Shown here one piece after another: positions 52,000 to 61,396 of a DNA stretch of 64,000 nt. The translations under genes were made by a program, and so were the position numbers. Each line of letters opens with the position of its first letter. Position 1 is the stretch's first letter. The stretch lies in the NCBI GenBank assembly GCA_947624015.1, contig CANQIA010000009.1:1-64000 (forward strand), read 5' to 3'. The notes under the pieces were generated by a model. It was not told the origin of the DNA, ran no database searches, and was given only the letters and a program-made list of their open reading frames with translations. Origin of the DNA: an uncultured Clostridia bacterium (GTDB lineage: Bacteria; Bacillota; Clostridia; Lachnospirales; CAG-274).

Positions 52000-53202
52000 T
52001 TATTGACTTTCCTCCTGAACAGGGCTTTCACGTCCTACGTTTTCCTCCGATATTATTTCAGAGCTTACCATTAATTTGTCCTTATCGGTCTTATATTTGG
52101 TGTTTACGGATATTATATCGCTGTCCACGGGATAGTGGGATATAATATGCTGTGTAATTTTGGTATCTGCTTCTTTTTTGGCTTCCTTTTCCGTGATTTT
52201 TTTATCGGTAAATTTATATTCTTTGTACAGATCCTTATAAATGATTATGGGAAGAGGACAGCTCTCGCTTAGCTTTAATTGTGTTACTGTAGTTATTTTA
52301 TCATATTTATTGTATTTTGGCTTGTACTTTATTGAAAACAATTTGTTAATTATTTTAACGCTGTATAGGGATACTGTATTGTTAGTATATTCCTTTAATG
52401 AAATATTATAAGGCACCGTAAAGCCGTATGTCCTTGTAACAAGCCCCCTTACAGTTCCCGCTGCGGATACCTTGTCTGTTACGGGATTTTCTTCCGTACC
52501 GCTCTGTACGAGCCGAGAGGCTATAAGCACGTCTCCCGACAGGACTACATCCTTGGATTTTACCTGCGGAGTCCCTCTTGTGGTAACGATGGAAGATATG
52601 CGGCAGTCGGCTGAGGCTACTATATCACAGGGGGCGGTGTCTATGCTGTTTACCTGCTTGTCGCTGCCCTCTGCCATTTTGATATGTACTCTTGACCCCT
52701 TAAGGCTTACATTTACCCAAGATATATTTTTAAAATTTAATTTAAGCTCTTCCGCAATAAGACGGCTGTCTATATGGTTTTTGTTGCAGCCTATATAGAG
52801 ATCGTTTTTGGCGCAGCATTCCAGTATATAATAAGAGTCAACAGAGGAGTTTCCCTCAATATCTATGAGCCATACTCTCTGGGTCATAATATACAGAAGA
52901 ACAAGCGCAGAAGCTATTCCCAGAGGATAGCATATATTTTTGGAAGCATTGTGTATAATGCGAAAAATGCCGTCCTTATGGACAATAGATACCTTGCATT
53001 TATACTTGCGGGCAAGTCTTCTGAAATAAAAAAAATCAACGGGTCTTATTTCAAGGGTATATCTGCTGTTGTCCTTTTGTATGTTGTACAATACTATATT
53101 GCATTGGACTGCTTTATCCAGAAGCTTATGAGCGTTAAAGCCGTATAATGATATTATAACATAACCTCTGCAAAAATTCCATAGTTTGCTTATATAAATC
53201 AC
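52000..53202 (-). CDS. yqfD: Sporulation protein YqfD
   Basis: 400 residues. WNFCRGYVIISLYGFNAHKLLDKAVQCNI at the front, one membrane helix near 93-110 (GIASALVLLYIM), and the extracytoplasmic VWLIDIEGNSSVDSYYILECCAKNDLYIGC...SWVNVSLKGSRVHIKM. These are the features of YqfD, controlled by SigE in the mother cell of spore formers. It overlaps yqfC by 4 bases. Confidence 0.92.
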   Translation of the reverse strand: MIYISKLWNFCRGYVIISLYGFNAHKLLDKAVQCNIVLYNIQKDNSRYTLEIRPVDFFYFRRLARKYKCKVSIVHKDGIFRIIHNASKNICYPLGIASALVLLYIMTQRVWLIDIEGNSSVDSYYILECCAKNDLYIGCNKNHIDSRLIAEELKLNFKNISWVNVSLKGSRVHIKMAEGSDKQVNSIDTAPCDIVASADCRISSIVTTRGTPQVKSKDVVLSGDVLIASRLVQSGTEENPVTDKVSAAGTVRGLVTRTYGFTVPYNISLKEYTNNTVSLYSVKIINKLFSIKYKPKYNKYDKITTVTQLKLSESCPLPIIIYKDLYKEYKFTDKKITEKEAKKEADTKITQHIISHYPVDSDIISVNTKYKTDKDKLMVSSEIISEENVGRESPVQEESQ

Positions 53203-53480
53203 TCCTGTTTTTCAAATCTGAAGGAGGTAAATGTACCATTTATCTTTATATATTCCTTGTTTATCTCTTTTATGGTAATATTTTTACCCTCCGCCCATAT
53301 AAGACCCAAAGATGTCTTAACTGCCACAGATGTATCGGTAAAGCTTTTTATGCCCTTGTGATTTTCAATATACAGCACCTTTCTGCCTGTAATTTCCAGC
53401 TTGGGCGTATCGGATATTACTTCGGCAGGTATACCTGTCGATTCAGATACGGAGCTTCCGAAATTTTTGATCATATCCAC
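53199..53480 (-). CDS. yqfC: Sporulation protein YqfC
   Basis: 93 residues. ITGRKVLYIENHKGIKSFTDTSVAVKTSLGLIWAEGKNITIKEINKEYIKINGTF is the YqfC pattern of repeated short strands. First gene of the leftward yqfC-yqfD-phoH-ybeY-cdd block. Its presence supports a spore-forming ancestry. Confidence 0.92.
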   Translation of the reverse strand: MDMIKNFGSSVSESTGIPAEVISDTPKLEITGRKVLYIENHKGIKSFTDTSVAVKTSLGLIWAEGKNITIKEINKEYIKINGTFTSFRFEKQE

Positions 53481-53517
53481 ACACCCTTCGTTTTATATAC
53501 ATTTTATGTTAGAATAC

Positions 53518-53546
53518 TTGAAATATAACTTTTATTATTATATACT
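53518..53546 (+). promoter_or_regulatory. Promoter of the cupin/histidine kinase pair
   Basis: TTGAAA (53518-53523), 17 bases, TATACT (53541-53546), about 40 bases before the cupin ATG. Confidence 0.65.
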
Positions 53547-53585
53547 GAATATATACGGTAAATGAAAAAACGGGAGGTAAAAATT

Positions 53586-53921
53586 ATGTCAGGATTTTTC
53601 TACAATAGTGATATTGAGCTTCAGGAGCTTGAAGCGGGAAAAAATTACAGAAAGGTGCTTGCTCACGGCGGGAATATGATGCTTGTGGAGGTCTATTTTG
53701 AAAACGGAGGCATAGGCGCCGTACATACTCATCCTCATGAGCAGGCGACATACTGTATAGAAGGGGAATTTGAATTTACGATAGAGGATGAAAAGAAAAT
53801 AATAAAGGCGGGAGATACTATTTATTTTTCTCCCAATGTAAGGCATGGCTGCAAAGTGCTTACGCCAAAGGGAAAACTGTTGGATATATTTACGCCGCAA
53901 AGAGAGGACTTTATTAAATAA
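53586..53921 (+). CDS. Cupin-domain protein
   Basis: 111 residues from ATG 53586 (SD GGGAGG); an upstream ATG at 53562 is not well placed. The double cupin motif is clear: GAVHTHPHEQATYCIEGEFEF (three His and a Glu as metal ligands) and GDTIYFSPNVRHGCKVL. The substrate is unknown. Its TAA overlaps the kinase ATG, so the cupin may be a ligand-binding partner of the sensor. Confidence 0.9.
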   Translation: MSGFFYNSDIELQELEAGKNYRKVLAHGGNMMLVEVYFENGGIGAVHTHPHEQATYCIEGEFEFTIEDEKKIIKAGDTIYFSPNVRHGCKVLTPKGKLLDIFTPQREDFIK

Positions 53922-55339
53922 TGAGATCTATCACAGCAAAATCGATACTGTCTTTTTCGGTAGTTATGCTGCTGATATTTATGGCATTTGCAATAATCGT
54001 TTCTCAGGCGCTTAAGCAGAATTATTACAGCACCAAGAGAGACGAGATAGCCAATATAGCCATTAAAATATCGGACGCCTACCTATCTGACTATTTTGAT
54101 GACGGTCAATGGAATAGAGAAGAATTTGTAAACGATATGGAGGTTTTCAACAGATATACGAACTATCACTATGTTGTTACGGATAATGAGCTGAATATAA
54201 TCACTCTTTCGGACGGGATCGTTGCGCCCTATAACAAGATCAAAATAGAGGAAACGGAAAAGCTCAAAAGCATTATGAACGGCAACGTAGTATGGTCTGT
54301 TAAAATGATATCGGACATATTTAACAATGAAATATATAACGTAGGTTATCCCGTGCTGCTTGACGGCAAGGTAAGAGGCATAATATTCGAGGGCGTATAT
54401 ACCAGCGATCTTAAGAAGAAAATACTGGAGCTTTATATGTATGTATTTGTATTTCTGATCATAGGTCTGCTTATAGGCTATGCCGCAATATATTACTATA
54501 TGTATGAGTTCCTTTTGCCCATAAAGAAGGTAAATGAGGCGGCAAGACGTATTGCAGGCGGTAATTTCAGCGAAAGGATAAGCTTTACGGGAAATGACGA
54601 AATAGCCCAGCTTTGCGACAGCTTTAACAATATGGCTGAAAGCCTCAGCGAGCAGGATAAAAGGAGGAGCGAATTTACATCAAATATATCCCACGACCTT
54701 CGTTCTCCCCTTACATCCATAAAGGGCTATGCCGAGGCTATGACAGACGGTACCATACCCCCTGAACGCTACGGCAAATATTTGAAGGTAATATATTCCG
54801 AGGCGGACAGGCTCAATAATCTTGCCAATTCCATAATGGACTTCAATACTCTTTTTGCTCCTTATCAAAATACTATACTTGAAAATTTCAATATAAATAC
54901 AGTTATAAACCAAGTGGCTCTTGCATTGAGAGAAAGAGCCTTGGAAAAGGGGCTTAGGCTCATATGCAAGTACGGGGAAAAGAAATTGACAGTATATGCG
55001 GACAAGGAAAAGATACAGAGAGTAATATTCAATCTTATGGATAATGCTATCAAGTTTACCGATGAAGGCTCCGTTACCGTAAAAAGCTATATAAAAGACG
55101 GACTTGTCCATGTAAGTGTTTCGGACACGGGCATAGGGCTTACGAAGGAGGAGCAAAAGCAGGTATTTGAAAGGCTTTATAAGGCTGATTCATCAAGAGG
55201 AAAGGATAAAAACGGCGTAGGTCTGGGGCTTGCCATAGTTAAGGAAATAATCGAATGGCACAAGCAGAGCATAAGCGTTGAAAGCGAAGTGGGAAAGGGT
55301 ACTTGCTTTGACTTTACTCTTGAGCGGGGCAATGAGTGA
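53921..55339 (+). CDS. Sensor histidine kinase, orphan
   Basis: 472 residues. Two membrane helices (about 8-30 and 168-190) flank an extracellular domain. HAMP (EFLLPIKKVNEAARRIAGG), HisKA with FTSNISHDLRSPLTSIKGY (His acceptor), N-box FNLMDNAIKFT, and DTGIGLTKEEQKQVFERL, GVGLGLAIVK follow. No response regulator is next to it, so its partner is elsewhere. It is translationally coupled to the cupin gene. Confidence 0.93.
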   Translation: MRSITAKSILSFSVVMLLIFMAFAIIVSQALKQNYYSTKRDEIANIAIKISDAYLSDYFDDGQWNREEFVNDMEVFNRYTNYHYVVTDNELNIITLSDGIVAPYNKIKIEETEKLKSIMNGNVVWSVKMISDIFNNEIYNVGYPVLLDGKVRGIIFEGVYTSDLKKKILELYMYVFVFLIIGLLIGYAAIYYYMYEFLLPIKKVNEAARRIAGGNFSERISFTGNDEIAQLCDSFNNMAESLSEQDKRRSEFTSNISHDLRSPLTSIKGYAEAMTDGTIPPERYGKYLKVIYSEADRLNNLANSIMDFNTLFAPYQNTILENFNINTVINQVALALRERALEKGLRLICKYGEKKLTVYADKEKIQRVIFNLMDNAIKFTDEGSVTVKSYIKDGLVHVSVSDTGIGLTKEEQKQVFERLYKADSSRGKDKNGVGLGLAIVKEIIEWHKQSISVESEVGKGTCFDFTLERGNE

Positions 55340-55406
55340 TGTAGGGTCTGCTTGCGATATTTACGACCGTATAGACGCTCTGTACTTTCAAAAGGGGCTT
55401 TATTAA
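55332..55406 (+). other. Short ORF overlapping the kinase end, possible remnant
   Basis: 24 codons from ATG: MSDVGSACDIYDRIDALYFQKG... A second fragment (MVNELINTYSS) follows directly in another frame, so the two may be a frame-shifted small gene. No clear ribosome site. Confidence 0.25.
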
Positions 55407-55418
55407 TGGTCAACGAGC

Positions 55419-55685
55419 TTATAAATACTTATTCAAGCTGATAAGAATGATAATATGCGCCCCGGTAAAAAAACAGTATATTATATAAAATTTAGGCTTA
55501 TTTATCTTATGCCTGAATATTTTCATACCAAAAAGACCACCCAAGCCTCCGCCCAAAGCGGAAAAGAGGAAAAGGGTGGTTTCTTTTATCCTGAATTTTT
55601 TATGTATTGCCTTGTACTTATCTATGCCCATAAGCACAAGGAGATAAATATTGATCACAGTATAGTATACTGCTATATATTTCAT
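55419..55685 (-). CDS. DUF1294 membrane protein
   Basis: 88 residues with three hydrophobic segments. KFRIKETTLFLFSALGGGLGGLFGMKIFRHKINKPKF is the DUF1294 signature. Function unknown. Its ATG overlaps the mgsA stop by one base. Confidence 0.9.
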   Translation of the reverse strand: MKYIAVYYTVINIYLLVLMGIDKYKAIHKKFRIKETTLFLFSALGGGLGGLFGMKIFRHKINKPKFYIIYCFFTGAHIIILISLNKYL

Positions 55686-56089
55686 TATACGTTTTCCTTT
55701 ACTAAATTTCTCCAGTCCAGATCGCCACGGTCGAGAGCCAAAAGCAATACCTCCGCTGTTGCCAGATTAGTGGCAAGAGGTATATTATGATCGTTTGCAA
55801 GGCGAAGGACTGCCTCTGTATTATAGTCGATCCTTGTAGTTGCGTCGGAATCCCTGAGGAATATGATAAGGTCTATCTCGTTGTTGGATACCTGTGACGC
55901 AAGCTGCTGCTCGCCGCCCAGATCTCCTGCAAGGTACTTATGTACAGGCAAAGAAGAGGTTTCCTCAATAAGCGAACCTGTAGTTCCCGTTGCAAAAATA
56001 TCGTGTTTTATGAGAATGTGTCTGTAAGCTACACACAAATTCTCCATAAGAGTTTTTTTGTTGTCGCTGGCAACCAGTGCAATATTCAT
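55685..56089 (-). CDS. mgsA: Methylglyoxal synthase-like protein
   Basis: 134 residues. NIALVASDNKK, HDIFATGTTGSLI and LAGDLGGEQQLASQV follow the fold of methylglyoxal synthase, which turns dihydroxyacetone phosphate into methylglyoxal. The usual catalytic Asp in GGDxQ is Glu here (GGEQQ), and the usual PHxxD segment reads DSDATTRIDYN with no His. Activity is therefore uncertain. The position after rodA in the mre/min cluster is normal for the family. Confidence 0.85.
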   Translation of the reverse strand: MNIALVASDNKKTLMENLCVAYRHILIKHDIFATGTTGSLIEETSSLPVHKYLAGDLGGEQQLASQVSNNEIDLIIFLRDSDATTRIDYNTEAVLRLANDHNIPLATNLATAEVLLLALDRGDLDWRNLVKENV

Positions 56090-56101
56090 TTTTAATCACC
56101 C

Positions 56102-57217
56102 CTAAAAAATAGTTTTCTTTTTCTTTTTACCCACATTTAATACCATTCCGACTGCGATCATATTAGCCCACATGGAGCTGCCGCCATAACTGAAGAAGGG
56201 CAATGCCATGCCTGTATTGGGAAGCAGACCGGTCGCCACACCTACGTTTACAAAGGTCTGGAAAAAGATCATGCCTGCGACACCGCCGGCTATAAGCATA
56301 CCCAGATCATCCTCTGCGCTTATTGCTGCATTTATACAGCGGCTTATTAATATAAACATGAACAAAAGTACGCCGACACAGCCCAGAAAACCAAATTCTT
56401 CTCCTACCACCGAAAATATGAAATCATTATAGGAGTAGGGCAGATAGTTGAGCTGATTTATGGTGCCGTTAAAAAGTCCTTTGCCTTTCAGTTGTCCTGA
56501 ACCTATTGCCCATATGGAATTTTTTGTCTGATACATTCTCGGATCCGACAAATTATCTGTAAATGCAGCGGTTATTCTTTCTATCTGATAGTCTGTCAGG
56601 AATGTATGGAGTATTCTTTGTTCATTTGACGCAATGTCTATATACAGTATGATCATTATCGGTATAACGATCATAAGCGCCCACTTAATATATTTGCCTG
56701 ATATTTTGCCCAGATAAAGCTCCGTTATAAGTATGGCAAGTATAACAAGGCTGGCAGAAAGTGAGGGCTGTATCTTAATGAGTACAAAGGGTATTACCGA
56801 TGTAATTATAATCAAAAACAGCCTACTTATATTATTAATCTTTTCTTTCGATTTGTCAACCAGTTTTGACAAATAAATTATCATAAATATTTTTGCAAAT
56901 TCAGAGGGCTGTATGCCGAAAAGCCAGCGCCTTACATTATCCTCTCCGCTGCCCTTTACAAGAACAAGAACAAGAAGGGCGATATTTATTAAGTATATGG
57001 GTATATAAAGTCTGCACAGCTTATGATAATCCAAAAACGCAAATATAAACATAAGGGCAATACCTGTTGCAAACCAGATGATCTGGCTTATAAATCTGCC
57101 TTCTATGCCGTTTATGTTGATCCTTGTTGCGCTTCCTATTATAATAATACCGAAAACCGTAAGGGCAAATACGGTAAATATAAGTGTAAAATCAAAAGCC
57201 GGGGGATTTTTATTCAT
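56102..57217 (-). CDS. rodA: Peptidoglycan glycosyltransferase RodA
   Basis: 371 residues, about ten membrane helices (SEDS family). VRRWLFGIQPSEFAKIFMIIYL, the segment QLNYLPYSYNDFIFSVVGEEFGF and LPFFSYGGSSMWANM contain the conserved residues, including the catalytic-type Asp in NDFIFS. It polymerises glycan strands during elongation with PBP2, encoded in the same cluster. Confidence 0.96.
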   Translation of the reverse strand: MNKNPPAFDFTLIFTVFALTVFGIIIIGSATRININGIEGRFISQIIWFATGIALMFIFAFLDYHKLCRLYIPIYLINIALLVLVLVKGSGEDNVRRWLFGIQPSEFAKIFMIIYLSKLVDKSKEKINNISRLFLIIITSVIPFVLIKIQPSLSASLVILAILITELYLGKISGKYIKWALMIVIPIMIILYIDIASNEQRILHTFLTDYQIERITAAFTDNLSDPRMYQTKNSIWAIGSGQLKGKGLFNGTINQLNYLPYSYNDFIFSVVGEEFGFLGCVGVLLFMFILISRCINAAISAEDDLGMLIAGGVAGMIFFQTFVNVGVATGLLPNTGMALPFFSYGGSSMWANMIAVGMVLNVGKKKKKTIF

Positions 57218-57239
57218 ATTGCATCTATCCTATAAAAAA

Positions 57240-57476
57240 CTATCGTATTATTTCTTTAATATGTATTTTTGCATTGAGATATGATGACGAAGGCTTGTCG
57301 CCTTGCTCAAACATCAGTTCAATATTTTCGTCTATATCCATGTAGTTGGAAACGGTTCTGTATATATCCTTTCTTATCATGGAAAGCGTTTCTGCCGTAC
57401 AGGCTACTCTGTCGTTGAGAAGCATATATTTAAGACGGCTTTTTGCTATGTTCCCGGAATATTTTATATTACTCAC
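57240..57476 (-). CDS. minE: Cell division topology factor MinE
   Basis: 78 residues from GTG 57476 (SD GGAGTGAT at the end of minD). SRLKYMLLNDRVACTAETLSMIRKDIYRTVSNYMDID...MFEQGDKPSSSYLNAKIHIKEI fits MinE: the MinD-activating helix followed by the topological domain. It drives MinD off the membrane at midcell. Confidence 0.88.
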   Translation of the reverse strand: MSNIKYSGNIAKSRLKYMLLNDRVACTAETLSMIRKDIYRTVSNYMDIDENIELMFEQGDKPSSSYLNAKIHIKEIIR

Positions 57477-57481
57477 AGCTA

Positions 57482-58291
57482 TCACTCCTTTTCCTTTGCA
57501 AACCACTTTCTTATCCTTTCAAAGAGAGTGGTGCGTGTAGGAGGTATAAGCTCCATAAGGGGAACGTCCTCGCCCATTATGCGCCGCACGATATTTCTGT
57601 ATGCGTCTCCCGCTATGGAATCTCCGTTGGCTACGGCAGGCTCGCCCTTGTTTGTGGAAACGACTATACTTTCGTCATCGGGTATTATTCCAAGAGTATC
57701 TATGGCAAGTATTTCCGACACGTCTTCAGGGGACATCATTTCATTTCTTTGTACCATATCCACTCTTATCCTGTTTAATATGAGGGTAGGGCGTTCAAGA
57801 CCGTTTGACTCAAGCATACCTATTATTCTGTCGGCATCTCTTACCGCAGAGATCTCAGGCGTGGTCACTACTATTGCCTTGTCCGCTCCCGCAATGGCAT
57901 TTTTGAACCCCTGTTCTATACCGGCAGGGCAGTCGATAATAATATAATCAAAACCCTCTTCTCTTATGCTCTCGCACAGCTTTGCCATTTGCTCAGGAGT
58001 GACCGCCGTCTTGTCCCTTGTCTGAGCTGCAGGGAGCAGATACAAGCCCTCATAGCGCTTATCCCGTACAAGAGCCTGTCTAAGTCTGCAAGTGCCTTCT
58101 ATAACGTGTACAAGGTCATAAATGATCCTGTTTTCAAGCCCCATTACCACATCAAGGTTCCTCAGACCTATATCTGCGTCTATCATCACAACGGTTTTGC
58201 CTGCAATGGCAAGACCCGTGCCTATGTTGGCTGAAGTAGTGGTTTTGCCCACACCGCCCTTTCCTGATGTTATTACTATTACCTCACTCAT
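57482..58291 (-). CDS. minD: Septum site-determining ATPase MinD
   Basis: 269 residues. Deviant Walker A SGKGGVGKTTTSANIG at 9-24, VMIDADIGLRNLDVVMG, DCPAGIEQGF, and a C-terminal amphipathic membrane helix (LFERIRKWFAKEK). Complete. It forms a membrane oscillator with MinE. No minC is found between it and PBP2. Confidence 0.97.
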   Translation of the reverse strand: MSEVIVITSGKGGVGKTTTSANIGTGLAIAGKTVVMIDADIGLRNLDVVMGLENRIIYDLVHVIEGTCRLRQALVRDKRYEGLYLLPAAQTRDKTAVTPEQMAKLCESIREEGFDYIIIDCPAGIEQGFKNAIAGADKAIVVTTPEISAVRDADRIIGMLESNGLERPTLILNRIRVDMVQRNEMMSPEDVSEILAIDTLGIIPDDESIVVSTNKGEPAVANGDSIAGDAYRNIVRRIMGEDVPLMELIPPTRTTLFERIRKWFAKEKE

Positions 58292-58390
58292 TATTATCCT
58301 CCTAAGTATAAATATATAAGTCTATGATAACACAATGAGTGTTAATATTACAAAGCTCAAAACTGAAAAATTATATCAAATTTCTGCAAT

Positions 58391-60880
58391 TTATTTAAGT
58401 ATAGTATCATAGCTCCTGTTTTCTATGGTGGTTTGCGTTTGCATATATCTGCTTATTACAGCCTTGGCAACGGTAGGAGCAGGCGCCGTGTTGGCATTGT
58501 CTCCATAGGGTATCATTACGGCTATGGATATTTGGGGACTTTCGTAGGGGGCAAACGCCACGAATACGGTATGCTCGCTTCTTTTGTCCGATTCCTGAGC
58601 CGTTCCCGATTTAGCGCCTATATTTATATCATATTCCGCAAAGCTTCTTGAAAGCGTACCGCTGCCGCCTTTTGTAACAAGGTTCATGCCCTTAAATATA
58701 GCGTCAAGATTTTCCTTTTTTATGGGTATCTTTTCTTCTTCGACGGTCTTATAGACCAAGACCGTGCTGCCGAAAGTATCCGATACTCTGTCCAAAAAGT
58801 GATTTTTGTATCTGGTGCCGCCGTTTGCTATTGTTGCCACATATTTTGCAAGTGTGGCTGAGGTGTAGTTGTTGTAGGACTGACCTATGGCGGTCCTTAT
58901 GGTATCGCCTGCAGACCACTTTATTTCTCCGGGAGTAGGATCGTCATATCTCTGTTTTGTAACATAGGCTTTATATTCGGGAGACGACATTCTGGAGGGA
59001 TAGTCCAGCATTGTCTTTGAATTGTAAAGCTCATATATTTCAACGCCTGTGGGAGAATTAAGCCCAACAGCCTCCATATATTTGTTCAGAGTGCCTATTC
59101 CCATTTTATAGCCCAGAGTGTAGAAGAAATAATTACAGCTTACCTCAAGGGCAGAGGATACATTTACCGCTCCGTGGGAACCGTTTCCGCCGCCTATCCA
59201 ACAGCGTGCAAAGGGTCTGCCCGCATCTGTAAATGTACCCTTGTCGTATATAGTGGATGAAGGTGTGATTATACCCTCCTGCAGTCCCGCAAGAGCCGTT
59301 ATCATCTTAAATGTAGAGCCGGGCGCCCTTGGTTCCGTAAAGGGTCTGTTTACCATAGGAGTGGTGGGATCGCTTTGAAGCTGTAGATAATATTCGTTGT
59401 TAAAACTGTTTACAAGCTCATTGTTGTCATATGACGGATAGGACACGGCTGCAATGATACCGCCGTTGTGTATATCGTTTACAACAACTGAGCCTGTACA
59501 TGGATCCATAGCTGTCATCTGAGGGGTTATTTCACGGGAACGCATTTTTGATACAAGAGCAGTACCTGCCGACATTGTCCCCTTTTTAAGAGCTGTAATA
59601 ACACCGTCGCTATCGGTTATCTGTCCCTGCTCGTAGAGAGCCAGCATGATCTGAGAGGAGGATATTGCTCCGCTTTTATATCCCTTTAAAAGCGTTTGTG
59701 ACGCAAGGGATGTGTCCTGGGCGCAGGAGCTGTTCACAGAGAGAATATATTTTTTTATATTCCCCTGAACTGTACCGTCTTTGGAATTCATTATATTTCG
59801 TATCCTTACGGTATTGCTTTCTATCATAGACGCAAACACATCGGAATATGAATATCCGAATTTTCCTCCGCTGAGTCTGTCCAGTTGAGCGGCGGTAAGA
59901 GCGTCCTCCAGAGCATTATATGCGGTCTGCTGTATATCTCCGTCTACCGTAAGATATATATTGTTGCCGTTTACAGGCGCCGTTCCCTCGTTCTCGATAG
60001 TTGATATCCTTCTGCCGGAGCTGTCTATCTCTATATAACGGCTGCCGTCACTACCCTTTAAATATCCTTCAAATGCCTGTTCGATACCGTCTTTGCCTAT
60101 CTGATCGTTAAGACTGTATTCGCTTTCGTGTCCCTTAAGCTCGTCTTCGGAGATAGTGCCTATATATCCCAGCATATGAGAAAAATATTTGCCGTAGGGA
60201 TATTCTCTTTGTGATCTGTCATCCACATAGGCGCAGGGATAAGAGGAACCGTTTTCCTGAAGGGCGGTAAGAGTTTTTTCCGAAATGTTGTATGCTATCG
60301 GTATGGGGATATACTGAGAAAATCTTTTTTTGTAAAGCTCACAGCGAAGAGCCATTATTTTTCCCGCTTCAATATCGTCAAGTCGGGGATCTATCTCAAA
60401 TTTATCCCTGAGCGCCGAGAAGCACTGCTCGGCATTCAGTCCCTCGTCAAGGTTCATATCCTCTTTCCATCTTTTTTCCTGATTGATACTTCCGCTAAAT
60501 AAGAATTCGTGAGGAAGGGCAGAAGTGATCGGAAGAGATACTGTCATCTTCTCGTTGTTTTTTTCAAGAAGTCCTATAAGATCGAAGAGAACGCTGTTTA
60601 AATTGTCAACGCCTACGCTTGGGTCAAGACAAACGGCATAGGCTGTATTGTTTACGGCAAGGGGTCTGCCGTAGCGGTCATATATGGCTCCTCTGGGGGC
60701 TTCTATCTCAACGCTTCTTATAGCTGTTCCCATTACCTCACGGCTGTAATAGTCGCCCTTGGTTATCTGCAGAGAGAACAGCTTGACTATAAGCGCACAA
60801 AACAGAATAATGATCACAACGTGCATAAAATACAATCTGTAATTTTCTGATTTTGTTATATTACGAAAAAAATCTTTCAT
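58391..60880 (-). CDS. mrdA: Penicillin-binding protein 2 (elongation transpeptidase)
   Basis: 829 residues, long for the family. One N-terminal membrane helix, dimerisation domain with APRGAIYDRYGRPLAVN, then the transpeptidase: PGSTFKMITAL (SxxK Ser), SCNYFFY (SxN), GAKSGTAQ (KSG in place of KTG). An insertion of about 150 residues precedes the SxxK motif. It crosslinks new wall with RodA and the Mre proteins. Confidence 0.95.
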   Translation of the reverse strand: MKDFFRNITKSENYRLYFMHVVIIILFCALIVKLFSLQITKGDYYSREVMGTAIRSVEIEAPRGAIYDRYGRPLAVNNTAYAVCLDPSVGVDNLNSVLFDLIGLLEKNNEKMTVSLPITSALPHEFLFSGSINQEKRWKEDMNLDEGLNAEQCFSALRDKFEIDPRLDDIEAGKIMALRCELYKKRFSQYIPIPIAYNISEKTLTALQENGSSYPCAYVDDRSQREYPYGKYFSHMLGYIGTISEDELKGHESEYSLNDQIGKDGIEQAFEGYLKGSDGSRYIEIDSSGRRISTIENEGTAPVNGNNIYLTVDGDIQQTAYNALEDALTAAQLDRLSGGKFGYSYSDVFASMIESNTVRIRNIMNSKDGTVQGNIKKYILSVNSSCAQDTSLASQTLLKGYKSGAISSSQIMLALYEQGQITDSDGVITALKKGTMSAGTALVSKMRSREITPQMTAMDPCTGSVVVNDIHNGGIIAAVSYPSYDNNELVNSFNNEYYLQLQSDPTTPMVNRPFTEPRAPGSTFKMITALAGLQEGIITPSSTIYDKGTFTDAGRPFARCWIGGGNGSHGAVNVSSALEVSCNYFFYTLGYKMGIGTLNKYMEAVGLNSPTGVEIYELYNSKTMLDYPSRMSSPEYKAYVTKQRYDDPTPGEIKWSAGDTIRTAIGQSYNNYTSATLAKYVATIANGGTRYKNHFLDRVSDTFGSTVLVYKTVEEEKIPIKKENLDAIFKGMNLVTKGGSGTLSRSFAEYDINIGAKSGTAQESDKRSEHTVFVAFAPYESPQISIAVMIPYGDNANTAPAPTVAKAVISRYMQTQTTIENRSYDTILK

Positions 60881-60895
60881 ATTTATAATTCCCGT

Positions 60896-61396
60896 CTATA
60901 TATTTATCTTGTCCGCCGTAAATTTTCCGTTAATTGCCGAAACGATATAGTATACAGGCACGGTAATAAGAGAATCATATACCAGCTCAGGCAGTATCCT
61001 AAGGTATATAAAGCCTGTAAAGTCCGTGTAGCCTTTAAGTAAAATATTAAAAACAAAAAAGCCGAAATTGTAAAACAAAGCGGCTATAAAAGTAAAAAAA
61101 ACAGGAGTGGCAAAATTATTTCTGTAAAGGCTGTCGGAAAGAACGCCCACAGTATATCCTATCACACCGTATAAAAACAGATTGCATCCTATATAACAGC
61201 CAAAGAAGCAATCCTGAAGCAGACCTGCCATTATACCTGCAATAAGACCGTCTTCAGCATTGCTCTTATGACCCGTACATACAACAAAGGCAAGCATTAT
61301 ATTGGGTACAATGCCTGCTATCGCAATATATTGTCCGAGAGTTGATTGAAACAAAAATATAATGAGAGAGATCAGAAAGTAAACTATATATTTCAT
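60896..61396 (-). CDS. mreD: Rod shape-determining protein MreD
   Basis: 166 residues with about five membrane helices. FQSTLGQYIAIAGIVPNIMLAFVVCTG and GLIAGIMAGLLQDCFFGCYIGCNLFLYGVIGYTVG are the MreD pattern. It links MreC to the inner cell-wall machinery. It overlaps mreC by 4 bases. Confidence 0.93.
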   Translation of the reverse strand: MKYIVYFLISLIIFLFQSTLGQYIAIAGIVPNIMLAFVVCTGHKSNAEDGLIAGIMAGLLQDCFFGCYIGCNLFLYGVIGYTVGVLSDSLYRNNFATPVFFTFIAALFYNFGFFVFNILLKGYTDFTGFIYLRILPELVYDSLITVPVYYIVSAINGKFTADKINI

